Assembly (NCBI RefSeq): GCF_000298315.2
Contig: NZ_AEYE02000022.1
Coordinates: 1 to 64,000, forward strand
Length of the DNA: 64,000 nucleotides
Source: Rhizobium grahamii CCGE 502
GTDB lineage: Bacteria; Pseudomonadota; Alphaproteobacteria; Rhizobiales; Rhizobiaceae
Reading direction: 5' to 3'
Made by a program: the position numbers and the translations under genes. Positions 34,722-43,148 of this stretch are shown one piece after another. Position 1 is the first letter of the stretch, and the number at the start of each line of letters is the position of its first letter. A model generated the notes under the pieces. It saw only the letters and a program-made list of their open reading frames with translations, was not told where the DNA came from and did no database searches.

Positions 34722-35075
34722 GTGAACGTTCTTGTCGTTGAAGACACTGTCGAGATCGGTGATGCGGTAACAGCCCATATGCTTGATGAGGGGCACAGTG
34801 TCGATTGGTGCAGGAACTTGAAGGAAGCCTTCGGTTGGTTGGGCGGAACCAATTACGATCTGGTGCTGCTCGATCTGCGTCTGCCGGATGGGAATGGCCT
34901 GTCCCTCCTGCGCGACATTCGCGCGGCAAATAATTCGGTTTCGGTTATAATCATGACTGCGCAGGACCAATTCAGTGATCGACTAGCAGGGATAAAGGGA
35001 GGGGCGGATGACTTTCTCATTAAGCCGTTCAGTTTGAGTGAGCTTTCAGCAAGAATGAAGCTCATCCGACGATGA
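34722..35075 (+). CDS. Truncated OmpR/PmrA-type response regulator (receiver only)
   Basis: A 117-residue receiver: NVLVVEDTVEIGDAVTAHML, phosphorylation site D51 (VLLDLRLPDGNG), Thr in IIMTAQD and Lys in LIKPFSLSEL. The reading frame stops a few residues after the receiver (SARMKLIRR), where OmpR/PmrA relatives continue into a winged-helix DNA-binding domain that is absent here. The GTG start at 34722 has GGGAG nine bases upstream. It is 46 bases after eptA, the place of pmrA in pmrCAB operons. It may be non-functional or act as a decoy receiver. Confidence 0.75.
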   Translation: MNVLVVEDTVEIGDAVTAHMLDEGHSVDWCRNLKEAFGWLGGTNYDLVLLDLRLPDGNGLSLLRDIRAANNSVSVIIMTAQDQFSDRLAGIKGGADDFLIKPFSLSELSARMKLIRR

Positions 35076-35200
35076 GGACTTGGTAGGTTCCGGCGGTCGG
35101 GTTCAGGTTAATGTCAGGAATATATGGCCAAATCGCTATGCGCGTGTGTGCTTCGGGGAATAAGAAGCCGCCATCCACATTGATGTGTAATGGAGCGGAT

Positions 35201-35960
35201 ATGAGCGATCAGTCGAACAGACTTATCCTGCATACGAATTTGCGTGACGAAGTTTTTGCCGACGAACGTGACGCGGTTGCAGACTTTTCATTCAACTCCA
35301 CCGTCGCAAATGTTTTCGATGACATGGTCAGTCGATCGGTCCCGTTCTACGGCGAGATGCAGCGAATGGTCTGCGAGCTGGCAAGGGATTTCGCACAACC
35401 TCAGTCTAATCTCTACGACATCGGCTGCTCGACAGCCACAACCCTGCTTGCGCTGGATCCCTTCATCGACAATCACGTGGATTTTGTCGGAATCGACAAT
35501 GCCCCGGAAATGCTAAAGAAGGCCGCCGAAGATTGAAGCGTCGGGAACAAACCGCTCGATTGATCTGGTCACAGGCGATCTTCATCGCGGCTTCTCGGTT
35601 GCAAATGCGAGCGTCGTTACCATGCTCCTGACGCTGCAATTTGTGCGACCGCTGTTTCGCGAACGGGTTATGAAGACGATCTACGACGGTTTGAACGAAC
35701 ATGGCTGTCTGCTGCTCATCGAAAAGCTGACCAGCGAGGACACGACATTCAACCGGCTCTTCATCGACCACTACTACGACTTCAAGCGACGCAACGGATA
35801 CTCGTCGATCGAGATCTCGAAAAAACGGGAAGCGTTGGAGAACGTCCTCATTCCTTACCGATTGGAAGAGAATGTCCAGCTGTTGCGGGAGGTCGGATAC
35901 AAGAGCACGGAAGTGTTTTTCCGTTGGTATAATTTCTGCGGCATTGTCGCGATCAAGTGA
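35201..35960 (+). pseudogene. Frameshifted CmoA-like SAM-dependent methyltransferase
   Basis: Two frames together give one class I methyltransferase resembling CmoA (carboxy-SAM synthase). Part one (35201-35536) has VSRSVPFYGEMQRMV, motif I NLYDIGCSTATT and DFVGIDNAPEMLKKAA. Near 35527-35536 the frame shifts by one; part two (to 35960) continues with SIDLVTGDLH, TMLLTLQFVRP, LNEHGCLLLIEKL and FKRRNGYSSIEISKKREALEN. The start ATG has GGAG five bases upstream. No cmoB is nearby, so the enzyme may use its cofactor for something other than tRNA. A sequencing error at the junction is the alternative to a true pseudogene. Confidence 0.75.
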
Positions 35961-35971
35961 GACCGGCCACT

Positions 35972-36721
35972 ATGAAGACCCTAATGCTGAAGATCGGAAC
36001 GTTCTTCTTCAAGTATCGAAACCAGGCATTTCCGCTGATCATTGCTGCCCTGTTCATCTCCACGCCGCCGACCACAACGGTGTTGGGCAGTGAAGCGCTT
36101 GAGGCGTGGAAGAACAGTCTCGCACTTCTCGTCATACTCATCGGCTTGCTGTTGCGTGCAACAGTTATCGGTTACGCATATATCAAGCGCGGTGGTCTGA
36201 ACAAGCGCGTCTACGCCAATGATCTGGTCACGGAAGGTATGTTCGGGGTCTGCCGCAATCCCCTGTATGTCGGAAACATGCTCGTTTACTCGGGACTTTT
36301 CCTATTCCATGGAAGCCCGATGGTTGTGGTCGTAGGATGCCTGTTATTCGCCTTTATCTACCAGTGCATCATCTATGCCGAAGAGGAGTTTCTCGCCAAC
36401 AAGTTCGGCGAGGGGTATAGCGCCTACTGCCGGGACGTCCCGAGATGGGGTCTCAAGCTTAGCGCGTTTTCGTCCTCCACAGAGGGGATGGCGTTTAACT
36501 GGAAACGAGTGATCGCGAAGGACTATTCAACAATGTCGTCGACGCTTATCGCGGTCTTGGTAACGGAGTTTTATCGCGTCGCTGCGGACTCCGTTGCCGA
36601 CCAGGACTCTTCATACGCGATTGTGCTGGCCGCGCTTCTCGGGATCGTTGTTGCCCTTACTGGTCTCGTTAGCTCCCTCAAGAAGCGTGGGGTCTTCGAC
36701 AAGATGACCACTGCCCATTGA
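35972..36721 (+). CDS. Membrane methyltransferase of the isoprenylcysteine/phospholipid methyltransferase family
   Basis: A 249-residue multi-pass membrane protein. Hydrophobic segments at about 15-35, 48-68, 110-150 and 215-235. The conserved methyltransferase motif is CRNPLYVGNML (about 93-103) with the downstream EEEFLANKFGEGYSAYCRDVPRW. Relatives methylate isoprenylcysteine, phospholipids or other lipids with SAM. The ATG at 35972 starts 12 bases after the CmoA-like gene; a GTG at 35957 overlapping that gene's stop codon is an alternative. Its place after eptA and a SAM enzyme suggests a role in envelope lipid modification. Confidence 0.75.
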   Translation: MKTLMLKIGTFFFKYRNQAFPLIIAALFISTPPTTTVLGSEALEAWKNSLALLVILIGLLLRATVIGYAYIKRGGLNKRVYANDLVTEGMFGVCRNPLYVGNMLVYSGLFLFHGSPMVVVVGCLLFAFIYQCIIYAEEEFLANKFGEGYSAYCRDVPRWGLKLSAFSSSTEGMAFNWKRVIAKDYSTMSSTLIAVLVTEFYRVAADSVADQDSSYAIVLAALLGIVVALTGLVSSLKKRGVFDKMTTAH

Positions 36722-36906
36722 CGGACGAAGCCAAATTGGGCTCCCATCGATATTGAGTGCACGCCGGGAGACCGATACGTCGCCGCGGCACCTCGTGCGT
36801 CCCTTCCACTAGCTCGATGTTCAAGAACTTCTTCAAGATCCTCCCAGCTCTCGTCCATCGCATGCTGCTGAGAGACCTGAGATGCCAACGTGTCCGAAGT
36901 AGAACT

Positions 36907-36995
36907 CGAGATGTCTTCGAGCGACTTTACCAAGTCACGGGTACGGAGACGGCAGCGGTCTGGGCCTGGCCATTGTGCGGGAAGTCGTAGAGGGG
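36907..36995 (+). pseudogene. Remnant of a sensor histidine kinase ATPase domain
   Basis: Two adjacent frames encode the end of a kinase catalytic domain: RDVFERLYQVTGTETA (36907-36954), then after a small deletion GSGLGLAIVREVVEG (36951-36995). These are the F box and G2 box of HATPase_c, in the right order and distance. Nothing upstream looks like the rest of a kinase. With the truncated PmrA-like regulator at 34722 it is probably what remains of a PmrAB-type pair. Confidence 0.65.
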
Positions 36996-38024
36996 TGGGT
37001 GGTTCTGTTTGTCTGGGTGCCGCAACCGTTGGCGGCCTTCTTGGTCACAGTTCAGTTGCGAATTCGGAAACTTCTGTAGGCAAGCGTTGAAAATAAAAAC
37101 GGGAACAGAGCCTCACCGCGCCATACGACACTGTACGATAACGTACAAAATACTCGTTCATCTTGCTCTCGGACCAAAGTCCAGTTGCCGCGGGAATTCT
37201 CCGACCTAATCTCTATCTGATTCTTCCGTCCGGGGGAAGGATATGGAGGCCACAAGGTGTCGCGGAAACCCCCTTGTGGCCTCCCATTACCTCTGAAAAA
37301 ACAGAGCGCGCCGTACTGGCACAGCCGCCCGTCACGAGAGATGCACGGGAGCGGGAATCACTGGGCGGTTCAGCCGATCGCAAGCTTGTTTCGCGCATCG
37401 CCTGGCCGATGTGTCGTGTCTACGATCTTGCAATTGATATGGAATTTGTGGCTGGCCCCAGGGCATTTTAGTTGATCCCCCGCCAGCTCCTCCTCGTCGC
37501 AAATTCTAGCGAGGGACTGACTCCGACGGTGGCTCCATGGAGAGTAGAGTGGCGATGTCTTTCGACTTGCCGCCTTCTCAAATTCCCACATCGATAGTTC
37601 CTGATTTGCCCGAGCTTCAGCCGGTGTGCCAGAGCGGCTCTGGATTTGGCACGGCGGACGTGAGGGGTTTTCGGGCGCTTCGAGGTAGTCGGGGCCCTTC
37701 GTGGAGCAGATAATCCGAAGGCGCGACTATAGCGGAAAGCCCGCATGCGCGGGTTATTGTTGTTGCCCGTCGCCATTATGTTCATCAGCTTTCGCGCTGG
37801 CGGCTGCAAAGGACTCGGGTCCTTCGACGTTAGCAAAGGCCGTTTGAGCCTGCCTTTGTAGCCTTGAAGATTCTTTGATGAGGGGCAGAGGGACGACTGT
37901 CTTCACATTTGAGGTAAAGCGCCCCCATCACCTTGAAGTGGAAGAGCCGCGACCGTTTCTACCACCGCCATAGGGTGGTTATCGAACACGCTTGCACATC
38001 GCTAATCTTGGAGAACGTGTATTA
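36996..38024. other. Gene-poor stretch with hairpins
   Basis: About 1 kb without a convincing gene. It holds a small palindrome TGTACG-ATAA-CGTACA (37132-37147), a very stable hairpin at 37245-37284 and a CCCGC/GCGGG hairpin near 37738-37754. Open frames on both strands lack ribosome sites or known motifs. Confidence 0.45.
37245..37284. repeat. Long perfect inverted repeat (13-base arms)
   Basis: GGAGGCCACAAGG (37245-37257) and CCTTGTGGCCTCC (37272-37284) are exact complements around a 14-base loop. No T-run follows, so it is not a standard terminator. It may be an RNA processing site or a remnant end of a mobile sequence. Confidence 0.6.
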
Positions 38025-38180
38025 CTAGTTCCGGGCGGCGTTGCCGACGCGGTTCCCGGCGTTCTGCGTCGCATTGACGGTATTGGCGGCGTCGCGGCCG
38101 ACACCTTTGATGGTGTTTGCGCATGAGGCGAGGCTGAGCATAAGCAGGCACGTAGCGGTGAGGGCTGAAATGTACTTCAT
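38025..38180 (-). CDS. Entericidin-like small lipoprotein
   Basis: A 51-residue protein with a lipoprotein signal: hydrophobic LTATCLLMLSLASC with the lipobox LASC at about 17-20, so Cys20 is lipidated. The mature part, ANTIKGVGRDAANTVNATQN, matches the entericidin A/B family, membrane lipoproteins induced by osmotic or stationary-phase stress. The ATG at 38180 has AAGGA eight bases upstream. An EcfG-like promoter lies 62 bases upstream. Confidence 0.85.
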   Translation of the reverse strand: MKYISALTATCLLMLSLASCANTIKGVGRDAANTVNATQNAGNRVGNAARN

Positions 38181-38241
38181 ATCGAACGTCCTTGTGTGTG
38201 GAACGATGACGCAAAACGAGCAGGCGTCTGCTTCTGCATCT

Positions 38242-38266
38242 AATGAACTTGGAACAGTTTTGTTCC
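38242..38266 (-). promoter_or_regulatory. EcfG/RpoE2-type promoter upstream of the entericidin-like gene
   Basis: On the minus strand GGAAC (38266-38262), 16-base spacer, CATT (38245-38242), matching GGAAC-N18-TT with one change from CGTT. The -35 lies in a short palindrome GGAACA-N4-TGTTCC (38251-38266). Confidence 0.45.
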
Positions 38267-38293
38267 AGCAGCTCTCAGTTGAGAACGACACTT

Positions 38294-38432
38294 AAAAAGG
38301 CCCGGTGCTGAAAGCACCGAGCCCTTTGCGCGCTGGTTTCTGTGAGGGACTGACACCAGCTGACAATGCCGCTGTGAAAGCATTGTCGAGAGCAAACAGT
38401 TCAGCTCGACTAAAGTTCCCGGGTACCTGTTG
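38294..38432 (-). ncRNA. Candidate small RNA of about 140 nt
   Basis: Read leftward, a possible -10 TATTAT (38444-38439) precedes a region with no open frame but strong structure: GACAATGC and GCATTGTC form an 8-base stem (about 38365-38390), then a CTGGTG/CACAG stem region, then a terminator made of GGTGCT/AGCACC within GGGC-GGCC flanks (38299-38324) and a T-run (38298-38294). Another terminator upstream (38451-38485) isolates it. No known RNA family is recognised. Confidence 0.45.
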
Positions 38433-38450
38433 GGCACAATAATATGAATG

Positions 38451-38485
38451 AAAAGCCCGGCGGATCAGTGACCAGCGCCGGGCCT
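38451..38485 (-). terminator. Rho-independent terminator on the minus strand
   Basis: GCCCGGCG (38455-38462) pairs with CGCCGGGC (38476-38483); the minus-strand transcript ends in TTTT at 38454-38451. It would end a leftward transcript coming from 38.5-38.8 kb, where no secure gene is visible. Confidence 0.65.
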
Positions 38486-39192
38486 TGAGCGGACCAGCAC
38501 AGGGCGATGCTGATCCCGCAGCGTCCTAAGACATCGCTGCATCCTACCAACAAGGGAGGTCTGAAAAAGTTCCCGACCGTTCATTTGATCGGCCGCGATA
38601 TTGATACTGCTTGATAAAGATATCGAGCCGAGCTTGCCGAAAAGCCCGGCGGCGCTCGCGTCTAAAGCGTGTTGGGAGATTGCCAAAAGGGGAAGCGCCA
38701 AGGCAAGGGCCTTGATGGACGAATTCAAGACAGCAGGCGCACTCGATCCAGGAACAGTATTGGATTATCCAGGAACAAATGATGGACAGCATTTCACCTC
38801 GGCAACTTGAGTTCCTTCCGGGTGCACACACAGGTCCTGGCCCCGCGTGGGCGTGGCCCCTTTAACTTTATGCGAGCCCCTGACCATGAGGCAGTCTCGG
38901 ATCCAACGTCGCCTGTGTTCTCAACAAGCTAGAATTCGAGAAGCCGAACGGAAAGCATCTACCGGATTAACCAAAGGCGCAGCGCCAACCGTGCATGCTA
39001 TCCGAAAGACGGTCTTTCCGTGCCAGTTGGTTCCTATTGCCAATCAGATGATGATTTATGCCTCTAATCGATTAGCCGGTTTGCGACGGCACCGGATGCT
39101 CGATATCGCCGAAGAGTTGGGAATCTTTCAGACAGAGCGCGGACGCTGCAGGCGGGGTGGCGACATTGAATGCGAGCTTGGCGAGCAAACCA
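38486..39192. other. Gene-poor stretch upstream of the minus-strand terminator
   Basis: An 87-residue minus-strand frame (38465-38728) begins with a signal-peptide-like sequence but starts at TTG without a ribosome site and runs into the terminator, so it is not called. A frame on the plus strand at 38887-39203 has no recognisable product. Confidence 0.4.
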
Positions 39193-39456
39193 TCACGGAA
39201 TGACACCAATCACCAGTATGCCAGCTTCCTCTGCCGCTCTAATGAGGGCGGCACGTGCATCTTTGACCGGACGATTACCGTATAGAGCATCCAAGCACGT
39301 CTTCACAGCGACAATGTATTCCTCACCGTCGTCTGACGGCCAGGCAAGCATCAGCGCCTCGGCCATATCATGAAGTGATCTGACGAGCCTGTTCTTTTTC
39401 TGTCCGCTCATAACAAGCATCAGAGGAGCGAACTCTTCGCTTCTGTGCCGTTTCAT
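39193..39456 (-). CDS. DUF982 protein
   Basis: An 87-residue cytoplasmic protein of the DUF982 family, found almost only in Rhizobiales. Family landmarks are present: a central MAEALMLAWPSDDGEEYIVA, then CLDALYGNRPVKDARAALIRAAEEAG. The function is unknown; members are often plasmid-borne and in several copies. The start at 39456 has AGGGG eight bases upstream; a longer frame to 39474 is less likely. Confidence 0.85.
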   Translation of the reverse strand: MKRHRSEEFAPLMLVMSGQKKNRLVRSLHDMAEALMLAWPSDDGEEYIVAVKTCLDALYGNRPVKDARAALIRAAEEAGILVIGVIP

Positions 39457-39664
39457 TACACTGACCCCTTGCATGGCTCGCCAATTCCTTCACCATGCAA
39501 GAACCTCTCCTGAAACCGATCCGGCTCCGCCGTCCGATGCGGGCCGGCTGGCCGCTACATTGGGGAGGGACTGTCGAGAGTTCCTCAACAACGACGAAAC
39601 CTCCCTAATGGCCTTTTGTGAATAAGCTTGGAACGATGTAGGCCCGATGGCTCCGAGGGGAAGT

Positions 39665-39697
39665 GGGACCAAAGTCCGACTGGTAAGTCTTGGTCCC
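39665..39697. repeat. Inverted repeat in the region upstream of the BON gene
   Basis: GGGACCAA (39665-39672) and TTGGTCCC (39690-39697) are exact complements, with an inner GACT/AGTC pair. It could form a hairpin in a leader RNA or be a binding site. Confidence 0.5.
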
Positions 39698-39730
39698 GCT
39701 ATTCATATTAGAAGGATGTCAAAAAACGAG

Positions 39731-39758
39731 GTTCCTTTGAGGGAAGGAACGGGAGGAG
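39731..39758 (+). promoter_or_regulatory. Hairpin touching the ribosome site of the BON gene
   Basis: GTTCCTT (39731-39737) pairs with AAGGAAC (39744-39750) directly before the GGGAGGAG ribosome site (39751-39758). The arrangement could tune translation, for example with temperature; that is inference. Confidence 0.35.
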
Positions 39759-39765
39759 TGATGAT

Positions 39766-40038
39766 ATGAAATTTGGTTCTGACAGCTTCAGCCACGAACA
39801 AAGCTGCGCGCAAGGTCACAGTTCTGCGTCTACCATCGCGACAATTCAGTCCGCGCTGTCAGCTGATCCAGACATCGACAGCAGCGCAATTACGATCCAA
39901 ATGCTAGGATCCGTAGTCATCCTGGAAGGCTATATCACGAACGCGGGGGACCGAGACAAGGCGATCTCGATAGCTGCGATGATCGTCGGCTTTGAGAATG
40001 TTCATGACCGTATGTTGAGCCGCTTTTCAACGCAATAG
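39766..40038 (+). CDS. BON-domain protein
   Basis: A 90-residue protein with one BON domain (about 22-88): STIATIQSALSADPDIDSSA, then ITIQMLGSVVILEGYI and a RDKAISIAAMIVGFENVHD end. BON domains bind membranes or phospholipids in osmotic-shock and secretion proteins. This version has no signal peptide, so it may work in the cytoplasm. A strong GGAGGAG ribosome site precedes the ATG. Confidence 0.85.
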   Translation: MKFGSDSFSHEQSCAQGHSSASTIATIQSALSADPDIDSSAITIQMLGSVVILEGYITNAGDRDKAISIAAMIVGFENVHDRMLSRFSTQ

Positions 40039-41537
40039 GTCGTAGTGACACCTCCCGCCCCTTAACCGAGCTAGTGGTCTTAATCACGTCGCATTCGCGC
40101 GGAGACTGCTGCCGTCTTCCTCCTGCTTCAACGCGCTACCGGGGTGCGATTCAAAGGCGAGCCCCGGATGTCCGCCGGTTCGGGGCGAGGAGCGAGCTAG
40201 GTCAGCACCTTAGACCAAGAGGAATGCATCACCGGGGGGAGGGGCATTGTCCAATCATGCATATCAAGGAACCCGGAAAATCACCGGCCGTGTCGCGCAT
40301 ACGGATCTCGGCAAAAATCGCGATGACGTCATCCGGCAGGCCGATGCGATCGGCGATTTTTATGGCCTCGATCTAGAGAGATCGTTCAGAAAGGAGCGTC
40401 GCCTGAGCTGAACATCTGAGATGCGCGCGAAGTAGAAACTACAATCTCATTGTGCTTGGCGTCAGTCGTCGCGTTGGCGACGAACTGTCGTACGGTGATA
40501 ATTCGCATAGGTTGCTCGCTGCAGCGGATCGCTCTTTGATCCTGATCGAAACTAAGCTTTCGGTGAAAGTGTCCATAGAATGGGGGTGAAAGTGTCAATA
40601 GATGTTTGGAACCAGTGTCCTGCAGGTGCTCTCGAGCAATCGCAAAGTTGTCTATCGATTGCGGTGCGGATCCCGTCGCCGGTCGGCAGACTGACTCAAC
40701 AAAATATTGTTCGCCGGCCCAAAAATCTCGCACTCCGATCGTTGGCGCGGGTTAATCCCCGACCCGTCGAGTCCCCCGCATCCTCGCCTTTCGCAGGATA
40801 AGGGCATCGAGGTGCGAGTTCGGTTCGGTGAAGGCGTCCGCATCTAACACTTTAATTCTCGGTCGGCATATTCGACGATCCGGCCGGGCGATGAATCAGA
40901 AGCGCGCCATCACTCCCCGCGAACTGGTCGCCATGCGACCAATAAGCGAGATTGACCTCTGCCGCCCCTTGTGAGGAGCAACTGATCTTGGCGCCAGCCA
41001 TCTGGTTCTTCCATCATTTGTCCTCCGCCTTCGCTGGGCGCAAGTGTTGCCTCGTCTGGCCTTCGATCAGGTTTACCGCGCGGATTAGTCATCGGCTACG
41101 ATCGAGCTTGCTCAGGCATGCAGGTACTGGCACTGGCTGCTATCCGATAAAGGTGTGCTGCCGAATAACCGCAACGCTCGCCGGTCAGATCGTCATGGAA
41201 GGGCTTCCTGAAAATCAGACTCCAGCCACGGGTCCGTGCGATCGCCATCATTCCAGCCGCCTTCGTCACCATCTGGTACGGCGACAAGAACCATTCAGCC
41301 GATTTGGCGGTTGGGGAGGCGTTAAGACGTGGGGGCGGAAAACCCGCTTTTGCCTTACATTGATCGAAGAGAGCGTTGTCATCGTGCTTCCCGCAGCTGT
41401 CCGCAGAAATGGGCAGCGCTGTGAATTTGTCGAGGGCATGCCGAACCAGTTCGAGGCCAAGACGTTACACATTGGAGGCGGACGGCGTGCATCCTATGGT
41501 CCGATCCTAGAGTCGATCGACACACCGGAGCTTACAG
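40039..41537. other. 1.5-kb stretch without a secure gene
   Basis: Open frames here (for example 40952-41560 plus and 40386-40733 minus) have no ribosome site, odd composition and no motif. A minus-strand segment at about 40280-40375 translates to a plausible short helix-rich peptide (EAIKIADRIGLPDDVIAIFA) but has no start codon and could be a gene fragment. Probably degenerate DNA. Confidence 0.45.
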
Positions 41538-41921
41538 ATGCCTGTGGAACGCTTTCGTAATCGAAGGATCCTTGTCGTCGAGGACGAATACATGCTCGCC
41601 ACCGATCTCCAACGCGAGCTGGAAGCGATGGGGGCTATCGTCATTGGGCCTGCGGGACAGCTAGATGCCGCATTGGACCTCGTCCAGGGGGAGGATGCCA
41701 TCGAGGCGGCGATACTGGACATCAACTTGGGAGGTGAAGAAGCCTATTCTGTCGCGGACCTTCTGATAAGCCGGAAGATTCCCTTCGTCTTTGCCACAGG
41801 GTACGAGCGCTCAACCATTCCAGCCAGGTTCAAGGCAGTGCCGATTTGCGAGAAGCCGATCAACCTTGAGAAAATCGTGGCAACAATATTCGCCGTGGCC
41901 CGAGAAGGAAGTTTGGAGTGA
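41538..41921 (+). CDS. Single-domain response regulator
   Basis: A 127-residue receiver: RRILVVEDEYMLATDLQREL, phosphorylation site D61 (AAILDINLGGEEAY), Thr in FVFATGYER and Lys in ICEKPINLEKI. The INLGG form is typical of the stand-alone receivers paired with HWE-type kinases in rhizobia. No kinase is adjacent. GGAG lies seven bases before the ATG. Confidence 0.88.
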   Translation: MPVERFRNRRILVVEDEYMLATDLQRELEAMGAIVIGPAGQLDAALDLVQGEDAIEAAILDINLGGEEAYSVADLLISRKIPFVFATGYERSTIPARFKAVPICEKPINLEKIVATIFAVAREGSLE

Positions 41922-42041
41922 TGAGGATACCACGCCCGCTGCTGTGGAGTGAACTAGGGACGACGGATCCGGAGACGAAACGCCGAACCATCAACATGAC
42001 CCTACTACCACGAACTTCAATCGACGAGAGGAGCCAGGCAA

Positions 42042-42350
42042 ATGCCGGCAGAACCAAGAGAATTCTTCATGAGCTCGAACGGCGACAGGTGGTTTCTTGA
42101 CGACGATCAAGCTAGCCCCGATCCCATCGTTATCCATCGCGCAAACTTGTCTTCAGGCGGCGCCGAGACGACGTGGTCCATATCGAGCTTTCTCAAGATC
42201 GCAGCGGATCATCCGCAAGGACGGGCTCTTCGTGAATTCCTCCAAGACCATCCAACCCCGGACCGCCAGTCGAATAATGAAAGCTCTCCCTCGCGCCCGA
42301 AGGATTCGAATCCATATCCTTGGGCTCGCAAGAGCGAGCGGGATGACTGA
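42042..42350 (+). CDS. Conserved-looking small protein of unknown function
   Basis: A 102-residue hydrophilic protein. The segment EFFMSSNGDRWFLDDD, then VIHRANLSSGGAETTWSI resembles small uncharacterised rhizobial proteins with a SSNGDRW start. The C-terminal 40 residues are polar and low-complexity. GGAG lies eight bases before the ATG at 42042; the Met at 42069 (MSSNGD) is a possible alternative start. Function unknown. Confidence 0.65.
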   Translation: MPAEPREFFMSSNGDRWFLDDDQASPDPIVIHRANLSSGGAETTWSISSFLKIAADHPQGRALREFLQDHPTPDRQSNNESSPSRPKDSNPYPWARKSERDD

Positions 42351-42390
42351 GTGATCTCAGGTGTAGGTCAGGATAGCTTCACGCGCCGGG

Positions 42391-42666
42391 TCAGGCTCGG
42401 TCGTAAGTGAACGATGTCAGCAGGGTCGTCACGAAATTGCTCGCCCGTTCCTTGACAAGCACCTCGGTCCACTCGTCGGTTCCTCGAAGTCGCAGATCGG
42501 AATAGATGCTGTCGACGGCGGCTTCTTCGATGCGCTTGATATGTGCCTTGAAGTTTGCCTCGCCGCCGGCGTGGTACATGTCGCGGACGACCATGCGCAG
42601 GATTTCCTGGATTGCGATTTGCCACGACGTGTTGATCGCCTGGAGTTCGTTCGTATCCTGTCCCAT
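42391..42666 (-). CDS. Small helical protein of unknown function
   Basis: A 91-residue protein, mostly helical by composition (INTSWQIAIQEILRMVVRDM, then FKAHIKRIEEAAVDSIYSDL). No family is recognised. The ATG at 42666 has AGGAG four bases upstream and is chosen over the longer open frame to 42801. It is the third of three leftward small genes (43373, 43117, 42666) that could be one transcript. Confidence 0.6.
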   Translation of the reverse strand: MGQDTNELQAINTSWQIAIQEILRMVVRDMYHAGGEANFKAHIKRIEEAAVDSIYSDLRLRGTDEWTEVLVKERASNFVTTLLTSFTYDRA

Positions 42667-42736
42667 GGGGCTCCTTTCATTTGGCCGGACCCCCAGCATG
42701 ACGCCTGCTGTCGGGTCGGCACGGTACGGGCTAAGG

Positions 42737-43117
42737 CTAGGCTTGTCTTGCCTTGCGGTTGGCGTAGCGCCGGTCGCGTTCGGCCTTTCGCGCAGCCTCA
42801 TCTTCGATCACCCGCGCTATTCGCGCTTTTTCGGCGCTCTCCCGCGCTTCGATTTCGGCGACTGCTGCCGCTTCAACGGCTGCCTGCCGCTCAGCCGCCT
42901 CGGTCGCGATACGCTCTTGCTCCTCAAGCTTCACGCGCTCGCGTTCAAGACGTCGCTCTTCACGAGCGGCTACAATGGCAGCGCGCTCGGCCTGCCGTGC
43001 CATCCGAGCCGGTTCTCCGGCAGTCATCGCCGCCCGGTAGGTATTGAGGAGAGCTGCTTTAGCGTCAGCGGATGCGGTGCGGCGGTCGGCGACTTCGTTG
43101 TTTCTGGCTTTTTTCAT
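42737..43117 (-). CDS. DUF6481-like coiled-coil protein
   Basis: A 126-residue, highly charged Ala/Glu/Arg-rich protein with one long helix or coiled coil over about residues 35-120 (AAREERRLERERVKLEEQER). The N terminus (NEVADRRTASADAKAALLNT) matches the small DUF6481 family of rhizobia. The function is unknown. It starts 31 bases downstream of the 43149-43373 gene on the same strand. Confidence 0.75.
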   Translation of the reverse strand: MKKARNNEVADRRTASADAKAALLNTYRAAMTAGEPARMARQAERAAIVAAREERRLERERVKLEEQERIATEAAERQAAVEAAAVAEIEARESAEKARIARVIEDEAARKAERDRRYANRKARQA

Positions 43118-43148
43118 TTCTTATCCCGATAATGAGTGCAGACGCAGT

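Noticed and set aside
37132-37147. Palindrome TGTACG-ATAA-CGTACA as an operator
   Set aside because: Short, no adjacent gene on either strand to regulate.
38465-38728. 87-residue minus-strand frame with signal-like N terminus
   Set aside because: Starts at TTG without a ribosome site and its end lies inside a terminator hairpin; may be a frameshifted relic.
40280-40375. Minus-strand peptide-like stretch EAIKIADRIGLPDDVIAIFA
   Set aside because: Reads like coding sequence but a stop lies just before it and no start codon is available; at best a gene fragment.
40952-41560. 202-residue plus-strand frame
   Set aside because: Odd composition rich in Arg, Cys and His, no motif, overlaps the true receiver gene at 41538.
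42295-42312. tRNA T-loop-like GGATTCGAATCC
   Set aside because: It lies inside a small protein gene and no cloverleaf can be formed around it.
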